A stretch of DNA of 19,709 bases from CAVYPR01 sp052145775 (GTDB taxonomy: Bacteria > Actinomycetota > Acidimicrobiia > Acidimicrobiales > RAAP-2), in contig JBKQNY010000105.1 in the NCBI GenBank assembly GCA_052145775.1, positions 1 through 19,709 on the forward strand, written 5' to 3'. This document shows positions 13,512 through 19,709 of this stretch, in pieces. The notes below the pieces were generated by a model. The model was not told the origin of the DNA. It ran no database searches and worked only from the letters and a program-made list of their open reading frames with translations. The position numbers were made by a program, and so were the translations under genes. Each line of letters opens with the position of its first letter. Position 1 is the stretch's first letter.

Positions 13512-14846
13512 TCACAGCGACGGCAGATAGCGGTCGAGCTCGAACTGGGTGACCTTCGATCGGTACTCGGTCCACTCCTCGCGCTTGTTGCGGATGAACC
13601 ACTCGAAGACGTGGTCCCCGAGCGTCTCGGCCAGCAGCTCCGACCGCTCCATCACGTCGACCGCCTCATTCAGGCTGCTGGGGAGGGGGGCGATCCCCTT
13701 GGCCTGGAGGTCCTGGGGGGACATGCTGAAGAGGTTGGCCCCGGCTTCGGGCGGGAGCTCGTAGCCGTGCTCGATGCCCCGCAGCCCGGCGCCCAACATC
13801 ACGGCGAAGGCCAGGTACGGGTTGCACGCGCTGTCCGGGGCGCGGTACTCGAGCCGGGTCGACTCGGGCTTGTTGTGCTTCACGACCGGGACGCGCACCA
13901 GGGCCGAGCGATTGTTGCGCGCCCAGCTGATGTGGATGGGGGCCTCGTAGCCGCTCACCAGCCGCTTGTAGGAGTTGACCCACTGGTTGGTGACGGCGGT
14001 GATCTCGCGGGCGTGGTGGAGGAGCCCAGCACAGAAACGGTAGGCGACCGAGGAGAGGCCGTAGGGGTCGTCGGGGTCGACGAAGGCGTTGTTCTCGCCC
14101 TCCCACAGCGACAGGTGGGTGTGCATCCCCGAGCCTTGGACACCGGCCAGCGGCTTGGGCATGAAGGAGGCGTGCACCCCCTGCTGGCGGGCCATCTCCT
14201 TCACCACCAGCCGCACGGTCATGACGGTGTCGGCCATGGTCAGGGCGTCGGTGTAGCGGAGGTCGATCTCGTGCTGGCTGGGGGCGTCCTCGTGCTGGGC
14301 GTGCTCGACCGGTATCCCCATCTCCTCGAGCATGAGCACCGTCCGGCGCCGGAGGTCGCTCGAGCGGTCCGCCACGGTGAGGTCGAAGTAGGACCCCGAG
14401 TCGAGGGGCTTCGGCGGGTGGGTCGGGTCGTCGTCGACGAAGTAGAAGTACTCGACCTCCGGCGAGGCGAAGAAGGTGTACCCGGCCGAGCGGGCCTGCT
14501 CGAGGGAGCGCCGCAGGGTGTGGCGGGGGCAGCCGTGGAAGGGCGTCCCGTCCAGGCTGAAGACGTCGCAGAACACCCGGGCCACCGTCTCGCCGGCGTC
14601 GTGCCACGGCAGGAGCTGGAAGGTCTTCATGTCCGGGCGGGCCAGCACGTCGGCCTCCTGCACCCGGCTGAACCCGTCGATGGCCGACCCGTCGAAGGTC
14701 ATCCCCTCGTCGAGGGCGTTCTCCAGCTCGGCCGGGGTGATGTTGAAGGCCTTGGGCGTTCCGAGCACGTCGGTGAACCACAGCTGGACGAAGCGGATGC
14801 CCCGCTCCTCCACGGTCCGCAGCACGTAGTCGCGTTGGCTCTGCAC
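13512..14846 (-). CDS. Glutamine synthetase type I-alpha
   Basis: This 444-residue enzyme makes glutamine from glutamate, ammonia and ATP. It lacks the roughly 25-residue insertion of the I-beta class and so resembles Bacillus-type GSI-alpha. Metal and substrate motifs are present: SPEVEYF (Glu130, Glu132), HEDAPSQHEIDL, GSGMHTH (238-244), NNRSALVRVP and YRAPDSACNPYLAF. Arg61 (GFSRVQEAD) corresponds to Bacillus Arg62, which takes part in feedback inhibition. The adenylylation-site region reads NLFSMSP with Phe373 instead of Tyr, so it cannot be adenylylated there. It lies 78 bases downstream of glnII and upstream of the GlnR-like gene, all in one direction. The GTG start has GGGAG about nine bases upstream. 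Confidence 0.95.
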   Translation of the reverse strand: MQSQRDYVLRTVEERGIRFVQLWFTDVLGTPKAFNITPAELENALDEGMTFDGSAIDGFSRVQEADVLARPDMKTFQLLPWHDAGETVARVFCDVFSLDGTPFHGCPRHTLRRSLEQARSAGYTFFASPEVEYFYFVDDDPTHPPKPLDSGSYFDLTVADRSSDLRRRTVLMLEEMGIPVEHAQHEDAPSQHEIDLRYTDALTMADTVMTVRLVVKEMARQQGVHASFMPKPLAGVQGSGMHTHLSLWEGENNAFVDPDDPYGLSSVAYRFCAGLLHHAREITAVTNQWVNSYKRLVSGYEAPIHISWARNNRSALVRVPVVKHNKPESTRLEYRAPDSACNPYLAFAVMLGAGLRGIEHGYELPPEAGANLFSMSPQDLQAKGIAPLPSSLNEAVDVMERSELLAETLGDHVFEWFIRNKREEWTEYRSKVTQFELDRYLPSL

Positions 14847-14924
14847 GTCACCAGTCTCCCAGGTTCAAGGGGTCCGGGCGGCAGCCGACCCCGTGGCCCC
14901 ACCCCGGCCGGCGGCCTGTGGGCC

Positions 14925-15935
14925 TCAATCGCCCCCGGCCGCCCCGCAGACCGTCTCGGTGATGAGGCGGGAGACCACGTACGGGTCCATGTTGGCGTTG
15001 GGGCGGCGGTCCTCCAGCCATCCCCGTCGGTCCCTGGCCACCACCCACGGGATGCGGATGGACGCCCCGCGGTCGGAGGTGCCGTAGGAGAAGTCGCTGT
15101 AGTGGGCCGTCTCGTGCGCCCCGGTGAGGCGGTCAGCGATGCCCACGCCGTAGTTCTCGACGTGATCGTCGACGTTCTTTCCCAGCGCCTCGCAGCCGGC
15201 GATGATGGCGTCCCAGCCGCCCTCGGCCCGCATGGCCTTGGTGGAGAAGTTGGTGTGGGCCCCGGCGCCGTTCCAGTCGCCGAGCACAGGCTTGGGCTCG
15301 AGCGTGGCGAAGGCGCCGAATTCCTCGGCGATGCGGAAGAGGAGCCACCGGGCGGTCCAGAGCTGGTCGCCGATCAGTGGCGGCGGCAGGATCCCGATCT
15401 GGAACTCCCACTGCCCCATCATCACCTCGGCATTGGTCCCCTCGATGGCCAGCTCGGCCTCCATGCATGCCGTCGTGTGGCGCTCGACGATGTCGCGGCC
15501 GGGCATTCTGTCGCCACCGACGCCGCAGTAGTAGGGGCCCTGGGGCGCGGGGTAGCCGCCGATGGGCCAACCGAGGGGCCGCCCGTCGCGCAAGAAGGTG
15601 TACTCCTGCTCGATGCCGAACCACGGCTCGTCGGCGGCGTACTTCTCGGACACCGCCACACAGGCCGCCCGGGTGTTGGTCGGGTGGGGGCTCATGTCGG
15701 TGAGCAGCACCTCGCACATAACGAGCTTGTCGCCCGGACCGCGCAGCGGGTCGGGGCAGACGAAGACCGGGTGAAGGACGCAGTCTGAGTTGTCTCCGGT
15801 CGCCTGGTTGGTGCTGGACCCGTCGAACCCCCAGATCCCCGGTTGCTTGCCGGTCTCGACGACCCTGGTCTTGCTGCGCACCAGGGGGGACGGCTCGGTC
15901 CCGTCGATCCAGATGTACTCGGCCCGGTAGCTCAC
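14925..15935 (-). CDS. glnII: Glutamine synthetase type II (eukaryote-like)
   Basis: This 336-residue protein is of the short GSII class found in eukaryotes, rhizobia and some actinobacteria. Recognisable blocks are EYIWIDGT, WGFDGSSTNQATGDNSDC (metal/ATP region), LVMCEV, GIEQEYTF (metal-binding glutamates), MMGQWEFQIG, GDWNGAGAHTNFST and RGASIRIPW. The length matches the family, so it is likely a complete, active octameric or decameric synthetase. GSII is not adenylylated in known organisms. The GTG start is preceded by GGAGGG at good spacing. It heads the minus-strand group glnII - GSI-alpha - glnR-like and diverges from the GSI-beta gene across 219 bases that contain the likely control sites. 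Confidence 0.95.
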   Translation of the reverse strand: MSYRAEYIWIDGTEPSPLVRSKTRVVETGKQPGIWGFDGSSTNQATGDNSDCVLHPVFVCPDPLRGPGDKLVMCEVLLTDMSPHPTNTRAACVAVSEKYAADEPWFGIEQEYTFLRDGRPLGWPIGGYPAPQGPYYCGVGGDRMPGRDIVERHTTACMEAELAIEGTNAEVMMGQWEFQIGILPPPLIGDQLWTARWLLFRIAEEFGAFATLEPKPVLGDWNGAGAHTNFSTKAMRAEGGWDAIIAGCEALGKNVDDHVENYGVGIADRLTGAHETAHYSDFSYGTSDRGASIRIPWVVARDRRGWLEDRRPNANMDPYVVSRLITETVCGAAGGD

Positions 15936-15961
15936 GAACCCTCCATATGCGTCGGTCGCCC

Positions 15962-15976
15962 CTCGGATCGTCCGAG
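15962..15976 (-). promoter_or_regulatory. Hairpin in glnII leader (proximal)
   Basis: CTCGGA and TCCGAG form a perfect six-base stem with a TCG loop, about 27 bases upstream of the glnII start. It lies within the predicted transcript leader. Function is unknown. Confidence 0.35.
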
Positions 15977-15979
15977 AGT

Positions 15980-16000
15980 GGCGCGCCGTCGATGCGCGCC
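15980..16000 (-). promoter_or_regulatory. Hairpin in glnII leader (distal)
   Basis: GGCGCGC and GCGCGCC form a perfect seven-base GC stem with a seven-base loop, just downstream of the predicted glnII transcription start. Without a T-tract it is more likely a leader structure than a terminator. Confidence 0.35.
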
Positions 16001-16009
16001 GACCGGCTC

Positions 16010-16015
16010 ATTAGA
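16010..16015 (-). promoter_or_regulatory. Candidate glnII -10
   Basis: On the minus strand this reads TCTAAT, followed by AT-richer sequence than its surroundings. The -35 position (GTGTGG with a 17-base spacer) is poor, as expected for a promoter that needs an activator. The direct repeats at 16047-16068 would lie about 44 to 65 bases upstream of the start of transcription. Confidence 0.4.
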
Positions 16016-16046
16016 CCATCACCGCCCGGGTGCCACACCACCCGGA

Positions 16047-16068
16047 GTGTGAACGCCGTGTGAATCGG
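16047..16068. promoter_or_regulatory. Two 11-bp-spaced direct repeats, candidate OmpR/PhoB-class operator
   Basis: GTGTGAA occurs at 16047-16053 and again at 16058-16064, exactly 11 bases apart, so both face the same side of the helix. Read from the other strand the units are GATTCACACGGC and GTTCACACTCC, similar to the GTTCA-type units of actinobacterial PhoP boxes. The site lies between the divergent glnII and GSI-beta genes. A GlnR-like or PhoP-like protein is the likely ligand. Confidence 0.5.
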
Positions 16069-16154
16069 GGCCTGACGTGGCGTTTTTGGCTTGTCAAACG
16101 CACGTCGCCGGGTCCACAGTGTCGCCCAAGGATCCGTGCCGCACAGGAGGAACA

Positions 16155-17576
16155 ATGAAGCCACGCACGCCGGCGGAGGTCGTCCGCCTACTGGAGAGCG
16201 AGTCGATCGAGATCGTGGACGTGAGGTTCTGCGACCTACCGGGGATGATGCAGCACTTCTCGGCTCCCGCCCACATGCTCGACGAGGAGGTGTTTACCGA
16301 GGGATTCGGTTTTGACGGGTCCTCCATCCGCGGGTTCCAGCAGATTCACGAGTCGGACATGCTGCTGATGCCCGACCCCAACACCGCCTACGTCGACCCG
16401 TTCCGCGAGCACAAGACCCTCAACATCAACTGCTTCGTGAGCGACCCGGTCACCGGCGAGCCGTACTCGCGCGACCCCCGCTACGTCGCCAAGAAGGCCG
16501 AGGAGCACCTCAAGACGACGGGCGTGGCCGACACCGCGTACTTCGGGCCCGAGGCCGAGTTCTTCATCTTCGACGAGGTCCGCTACGGCCAGGGCGTGAA
16601 CTACGCCAGCTACCAGGTGGACTCGATCGAGGGTCACTGGAACACCGGCGTGGAGGACCTTCCCAACCAGGGCTACAAGCTCCGGCCCAAGGAGGGGTAC
16701 TTCCCCGTCCCGCCGAGCGACCACTTCCAGGACCTGCGCTCCGAGATGATCCTGATCATGGAGCAGCTGGGCATCGAGATCGAGATACAGCACCACGAGG
16801 TGGCCACCGGCGGCCAGGCCGAGATCGACATGAAGTTCGACACCCTGCTGCGCATGGCCGACAAGCTGATGCTCTACAAGTACGTGGTGAAGAACGTCGC
16901 CTACCAGGCCGGCTTCACGGCGACCTTCATGCCCAAGCCCCTCTACGAGGACAACGGCTCGGGGATGCACACCCACCAGTCGTTGTGGAACGGAGGTCAG
17001 CCGCTGTTCGCCGGCGACGGCTACGCCGGCTTCTCCGACATCGGCCGCTGGTACATCGGGGGCATCCTGAAGCACGCCCCGGCCGTGCTGGGCTTCGCCG
17101 CCCCGACGACCAACTCCTACAAGCGCCTCGTGCCCGGCTACGAGGCCCCGGTGAACCTGGTGTACTCCCAGCGGAACCGCTCGGCCGCCTGCCGGATCCC
17201 GCTCTACTCCAAGAGCCCCAAGGCCAAGCGGGTCGAGTTCCGCTGCCCCGACGCCTCATCCAACCCCTATCTGGCCTTCGCCGCCCAGTTGATGGCCGGC
17301 CTCGACGGCGTCGTTAACAAGATCGAGCCGCCCGAGCCGCTGCAGGTGGACCTCTTCGACCTCGAGCCCGAGGAGCTGGCCAAGATCCCCCACACGCCTG
17401 GGTCCCTGGAGGAGGCCCTCGACGCCCTCGAGGCCGACCAGGAGTTCTTGAAGGTTGGCGGCGTCTTCACCGACGACCTCATCGACACCTGGCTCTCCTA
17501 CAAGCGGACCGAGGAGGCCGACCAGATCCGGCTCCGGCCGCACCCCTGGGAGTTCGCGCTCTACTACGACATCTGA
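16155..17576 (+). CDS. glnA: Glutamine synthetase type I-beta
   Basis: This 473-residue protein is the canonical GSI-beta (GlnA) length. Motifs include FDGSSIRGFQ, GPEAEFF (Glu133, Glu135), the I-beta insertion at about 149-190, HHEVATGGQAEID, NGSGMHTHQSLW, NRSAACRIP and RCPDASSNPYLAF. In E. coli and actinobacterial GlnA1 the adenylylated Tyr lies in an N/DLYxLPPEE motif; here it reads DLFDLEPEE, with Phe401, so the usual adenylylation site is lost. The ATG at 16155 has a near-perfect AGGAGG four bases upstream. The frame is open further upstream to 16077, but that part is intergenic in character. It diverges from glnII and is followed by a GC-rich hairpin. Confidence 0.96.
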   Translation: MKPRTPAEVVRLLESESIEIVDVRFCDLPGMMQHFSAPAHMLDEEVFTEGFGFDGSSIRGFQQIHESDMLLMPDPNTAYVDPFREHKTLNINCFVSDPVTGEPYSRDPRYVAKKAEEHLKTTGVADTAYFGPEAEFFIFDEVRYGQGVNYASYQVDSIEGHWNTGVEDLPNQGYKLRPKEGYFPVPPSDHFQDLRSEMILIMEQLGIEIEIQHHEVATGGQAEIDMKFDTLLRMADKLMLYKYVVKNVAYQAGFTATFMPKPLYEDNGSGMHTHQSLWNGGQPLFAGDGYAGFSDIGRWYIGGILKHAPAVLGFAAPTTNSYKRLVPGYEAPVNLVYSQRNRSAACRIPLYSKSPKAKRVEFRCPDASSNPYLAFAAQLMAGLDGVVNKIEPPEPLQVDLFDLEPEELAKIPHTPGSLEEALDALEADQEFLKVGGVFTDDLIDTWLSYKRTEEADQIRLRPHPWEFALYYDI

Positions 17577-17578
17577 TC

Positions 17579-17602
17579 CCGGGGCGCCGCTGCGCGCCCC
17601 GG
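17579..17602 (+). terminator. GC-rich hairpin after glnA
   Basis: CCGGGGCGC pairs perfectly with GCGCCCCGG (nine bases) around a six-base loop, starting two bases after the glnA stop codon. There is no T-tract, as is common for actinobacterial terminators. Confidence 0.6.
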
Positions 17603-17635
17603 CCCCCGACCCTCGGCGTCACCAACGCCGGCCGG

Positions 17636-17653
17636 CACAACCGGTAGGTTGTG
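17636..17653 (+). promoter_or_regulatory. Inverted repeat overlapping a candidate -10 for the cytochrome b gene
   Basis: CACAACC (17636-17642) and GGTTGTG (17647-17653) are perfect inverted repeats separated by four bases. TAGGTT (17645-17650), a TANNNT -10 match, lies inside the repeat. A repressor bound here would block the promoter; the -35 region is weak. Confidence 0.4.
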
Positions 17654-17659
17654 GGAGGC

Positions 17660-17678
17660 CCCGCGTCCTGGACGCGGG
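17660..17678 (+). promoter_or_regulatory. Palindrome at the start of the cytochrome b leader
   Basis: CCCGCGTCC and GGACGCGGG are perfect nine-base arms around a single T. In RNA this gives a seven-base stem with a five-base loop near the predicted 5' end of the transcript. It could stabilise the mRNA or be a binding site. Confidence 0.35.
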
Positions 17679-17755
17679 TGCCGGTGGATCGAAGTTGAGC
17701 CCCCGGCAGCCCGGAGCAGGTCATCTGCCGCTCCGCGACGGAGGAGGGCGGGAGC

Positions 17756-19648
17756 ATGGGACGTGCGGCGGTGCTCACCTCGGCGGTGACACTCAACCAG
17801 CCGGGCCGCTACCTCCACTGGTCGATCTTCACGGTCTCGGTGGCCAACCTCGTCTTGATCGCCGTCATGGTGGTCATCTTCGGACTGGCCCTCGTGCTCC
17901 CCTTCCCCAAGGGCCACGGCGAGGAGTTCGAGGCCGGCGGAGAGGCGGCGGCAGCCGGACCGGACCGGTCACCGGACGACGACGACCTCGCCGAGGCGGA
18001 CCGGCGGATGTGGACGGGGCGCCTGCGGCGTTGGGGGGTGAGGACCCTCCCGCCGGACAAGCTCCTGCCCGATCGTCAGCCCGCCTACGTGGCTTCGTGG
18101 ATCTACGTCTTCGGCGTCGCCTCGCTGGCCACCCTGGCCCTGGCGATCGTCTCGGGTTTGCTCATCGCCATCGGCGGACCCGACTGGTGGCACACGAACC
18201 CGGTCGGCCACTTCTTCAACAGCATGCACCTGTGGAGCGTCGAGCTCTTCATGGCGTTTCTGGTCATCCACCTGTGGGGGAAGTTCTGGATGGCGGCCTG
18301 GCGCGGAAGGCGACGGGCCACGTGGATCACGGGGGTCGTGGCGTTCCTGGCGGCGATCGTCGAGTGCTTCACCGGCTACCTCTCGCAGCAGAACTTCGAC
18401 TCCCAGTGGATCTCGACTAGCGGCAAGGACGCCTTCAATGCGGCCGGGGTGGGGGCCTTCTTCAACCCCATGAACTTTGGCCAGATGCTCCTGTGGCACG
18501 TGGTGCTCATCCCCATCGTGCTGGTGGTCATCGTCGGCGCCCACGTCCTGCTGGTGCGGGTGCGAGGGGTCGCGCACCCGCTGCCCGTCCACCGGGCCCG
18601 AGGCCGGGCGGCCCGGCGCGCCGCCGCCGAGGCCGACGCCGCCCCGTGGCGCGGCCCGACCCGCCGCTACGACATCGTGAAGGAGGGCGCCGTCGCCGTC
18701 CTGGTGGCCTCGCTGCTGGTCTTGCTCCTCGCCGGCATCCTCTCCTCGCCCGACGTCCCGGCGGTGACGATCTCGGAGTGGGCCCACCTGGCACCGGCCG
18801 ACTTCATGGGCACCGCCGCCTCGGAGCTGGCCGGCACAAGCGAGACGGCCACCTACGGCCCCCCCTACAACCACCAGACAGGCTCCGTGCAGCGGCTCTG
18901 GTTCTCACCCCAGGAGTGGGCCGGGGTGCGCCAGCCCGTCACAGCGGCCAAGACATTCGTGCTCGACCCGCTCAGAAAGATCGCTTCGACGACGCCGGCG
19001 GTGGCCCGGGCGCTCGCCACCTACGAGGCGGCGACGCCGGCCCAGCGCCAGAAGTGGGACCAGGCGTACCTGAAGGCGGTCATGCACGTCCGCTTCACCC
19101 CCCGGGGCACGCCGATCGTGCCCAGCCTGGGCTCGGGCCCGGTACCGACCATGATCGCCGGCGAGCTGGACATGGCCAGGGAGGGCGCCCTCGACGCCGA
19201 CCTCCTGGCTAAGCAGCCCTTCTACGGCACCAACTTCACCAAGCCGCTGCTCTTCTTGGAGGACGGGGAGTATTTCGCCCAGCTGGCCACAGCCCAGCAC
19301 CTCTCCGGCGCGCAATGGGGGGTGATGAACGAGACGGGCAGCTACCCGGGCCAGCCGTGGCTGTGGCTCTACACCCTGTGGTACCAGGTGCCGGGCTTCG
19401 ACAACTCCGCCAATGTCGACCTGATCGCCATCTACCTCACCGGGGCGGCCACGATCCTCCTCCTCGCCGTGCCCTTCATCCCCGGCCTGCGCGACATCCC
19501 CCGGTTCATCCCGGTGCACCGGCTCGTGTGGCGCAGCTGGGACAGGGCCGAGGGAGCCACGGCCACGCCCCCGGAGCCGGCCACGCCCTCCAGCGGGGGA
19601 GCGGACGAGCGCGAGCTGTCGGGCAGCTCCAGCGTCGGCGGTGACTGA
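17756..19648 (+). CDS. b6-type di-haem cytochrome b fused to a large extra domain
   Basis: This 630-residue membrane protein has one N-terminal hydrophobic segment (about 24-50), an acidic linker, then a cytochrome b N-terminal core. Two helices carry haem-ligand pairs: His158/His172 (14 apart, HLWSVELFMAFLVIH) and His248/His263 (15 apart, WHVVLIPIVLVVIVGAH). This is the spacing of cytochrome b6. A further membrane segment (about 311-330) is followed by about 220 residues that look non-membrane (about 335-555), then a last membrane segment near 557-580. The bc1 PEWY motif was not found, and no Rieske or cytochrome c gene is in the window. It probably belongs to a quinone-linked electron-transfer complex of unknown type. 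The ATG has a strong GGAGGAGGGCGGGAG leader, part of which can pair with CTCCG at 17731-17735. Confidence 0.88.
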   Translation: MGRAAVLTSAVTLNQPGRYLHWSIFTVSVANLVLIAVMVVIFGLALVLPFPKGHGEEFEAGGEAAAAGPDRSPDDDDLAEADRRMWTGRLRRWGVRTLPPDKLLPDRQPAYVASWIYVFGVASLATLALAIVSGLLIAIGGPDWWHTNPVGHFFNSMHLWSVELFMAFLVIHLWGKFWMAAWRGRRRATWITGVVAFLAAIVECFTGYLSQQNFDSQWISTSGKDAFNAAGVGAFFNPMNFGQMLLWHVVLIPIVLVVIVGAHVLLVRVRGVAHPLPVHRARGRAARRAAAEADAAPWRGPTRRYDIVKEGAVAVLVASLLVLLLAGILSSPDVPAVTISEWAHLAPADFMGTAASELAGTSETATYGPPYNHQTGSVQRLWFSPQEWAGVRQPVTAAKTFVLDPLRKIASTTPAVARALATYEAATPAQRQKWDQAYLKAVMHVRFTPRGTPIVPSLGSGPVPTMIAGELDMAREGALDADLLAKQPFYGTNFTKPLLFLEDGEYFAQLATAQHLSGAQWGVMNETGSYPGQPWLWLYTLWYQVPGFDNSANVDLIAIYLTGAATILLLAVPFIPGLRDIPRFIPVHRLVWRSWDRAEGATATPPEPATPSSGGADERELSGSSSVGGD

Positions 19649-19670
19649 CCCTACGTCGAACGTGGGGTCG
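19646..19670 (+). terminator. Hairpin at the end of the cytochrome b gene
   Basis: TGACCCTACGT and ACGTGGGGTCG can form an 11-base stem (with G-U pairs) around a CGA loop. It begins at the TGA stop itself. A perfect 12-base palindrome GGGTCGCGACCC (19665-19676) overlaps its 3' arm, so the two structures exclude each other. No T-tract is seen. Confidence 0.45.
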
Positions 19671-19709
19671 CGACCCTGCGCCGGCGTCGTAAATCATGGT
19701 TGACTCAGT

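Noticed and set aside
14895..14925. GC-rich inverted repeat between glnII and GSI-alpha as a terminator
   Set aside because: The arms match only with a bulge and a large loop in very GC-rich sequence; this is not distinguishable from background.
12813..15788. Very long plus-strand open frame (991 codons) opposite the glutamine synthetase genes
   Set aside because: It is antisense to GlnR-like, GSI-alpha and glnII genes, is rich in Val, Gly and His with no motif, and reflects the low stop frequency of GC-rich DNA.
16088..16104. Sigma-54-like promoter upstream of glnA
   Set aside because: The TTGGC and TTGTC elements do not match the GG/GC spacing, and sigma-54 is not expected in actinobacteria. 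TTGTCA at 16091-16096 could be a -35, but no convincing -10 follows.
1..19709. CRISPR array, tRNA or rRNA genes, insertion sequences
   Set aside because: No regularly spaced repeats, clover-leaf sequences with CCA-end features, or transposase motifs were found on either strand.

Overview
The window is very GC-rich, with strong G/C at third codon positions, frequent GTG starts and GTGA stop/start overlaps. It carries actinobacterial markers: a WhiB-family iron-sulfur regulator, an ArsA-like ATPase pair next to whiB, a GlnR-like orphan regulator, and glutamine synthetases of types I and II together. This points to an actinobacterium, possibly a deep lineage such as Acidimicrobiia. The lineage is inferred from gene content only. 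The window is chromosomal in character: no transposase, phage, CRISPR or tRNA gene was seen.

Layout. (i) 1-2958, minus strand: two ArsA/GET3-like ATPases, a degenerate receiver protein, and an incomplete CBS/CorC-like gene at the window edge. The first three are joined by 4-base GTGA overlaps. whiB (3088-3345) diverges from them. (ii) 3356-5964, minus strand: a disulfide-chemistry operon, DUF929 thioredoxin-like protein - VKOR - second DUF929 protein. (iii) 6149-7102: a NUDT19-like Nudix hydrolase. (iv) 7123-8924: an Mrp/ApbC-type Fe-S P-loop ATPase divergent from an A-type Fe-S carrier. (v) 8987-11248, plus strand: an unusual compact xanthine-dehydrogenase-like fusion, a translationally coupled RidA, and a small cysteine-rich DUF5522-like protein. 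(vi) 11200-12678, minus strand: an amidase-signature hydrolase. (vii) 12729-17576: a nitrogen-assimilation island. glnII, a type I-alpha glutamine synthetase and a GlnR-like regulator without a phosphoacceptor Asp lie on the minus strand; a type I-beta glutamine synthetase diverges on the plus strand. (viii) 17756-19648: a b6-type di-haem cytochrome b fused to a large extra domain.

Themes. Several neighbours deal with iron-sulfur or redox chemistry (WhiB, Mrp, A-type carrier, 2Fe-2S fusion, VKOR/DUF929, cytochrome b). The nitrogen island is the most coherent system. Three different glutamine synthetases sit with a non-phosphorylatable OmpR-class regulator; both type I enzymes have Phe where the adenylylation Tyr would be; and the shared glnII/glnA intergenic region holds two 11-bp-spaced direct repeats of the kind bound by OmpR/PhoB-class proteins. 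The best candidates for something undescribed are the shortened molybdo-hydroxylase fusion coupled to RidA, and the paired DUF929-VKOR-DUF929 disulfide module.
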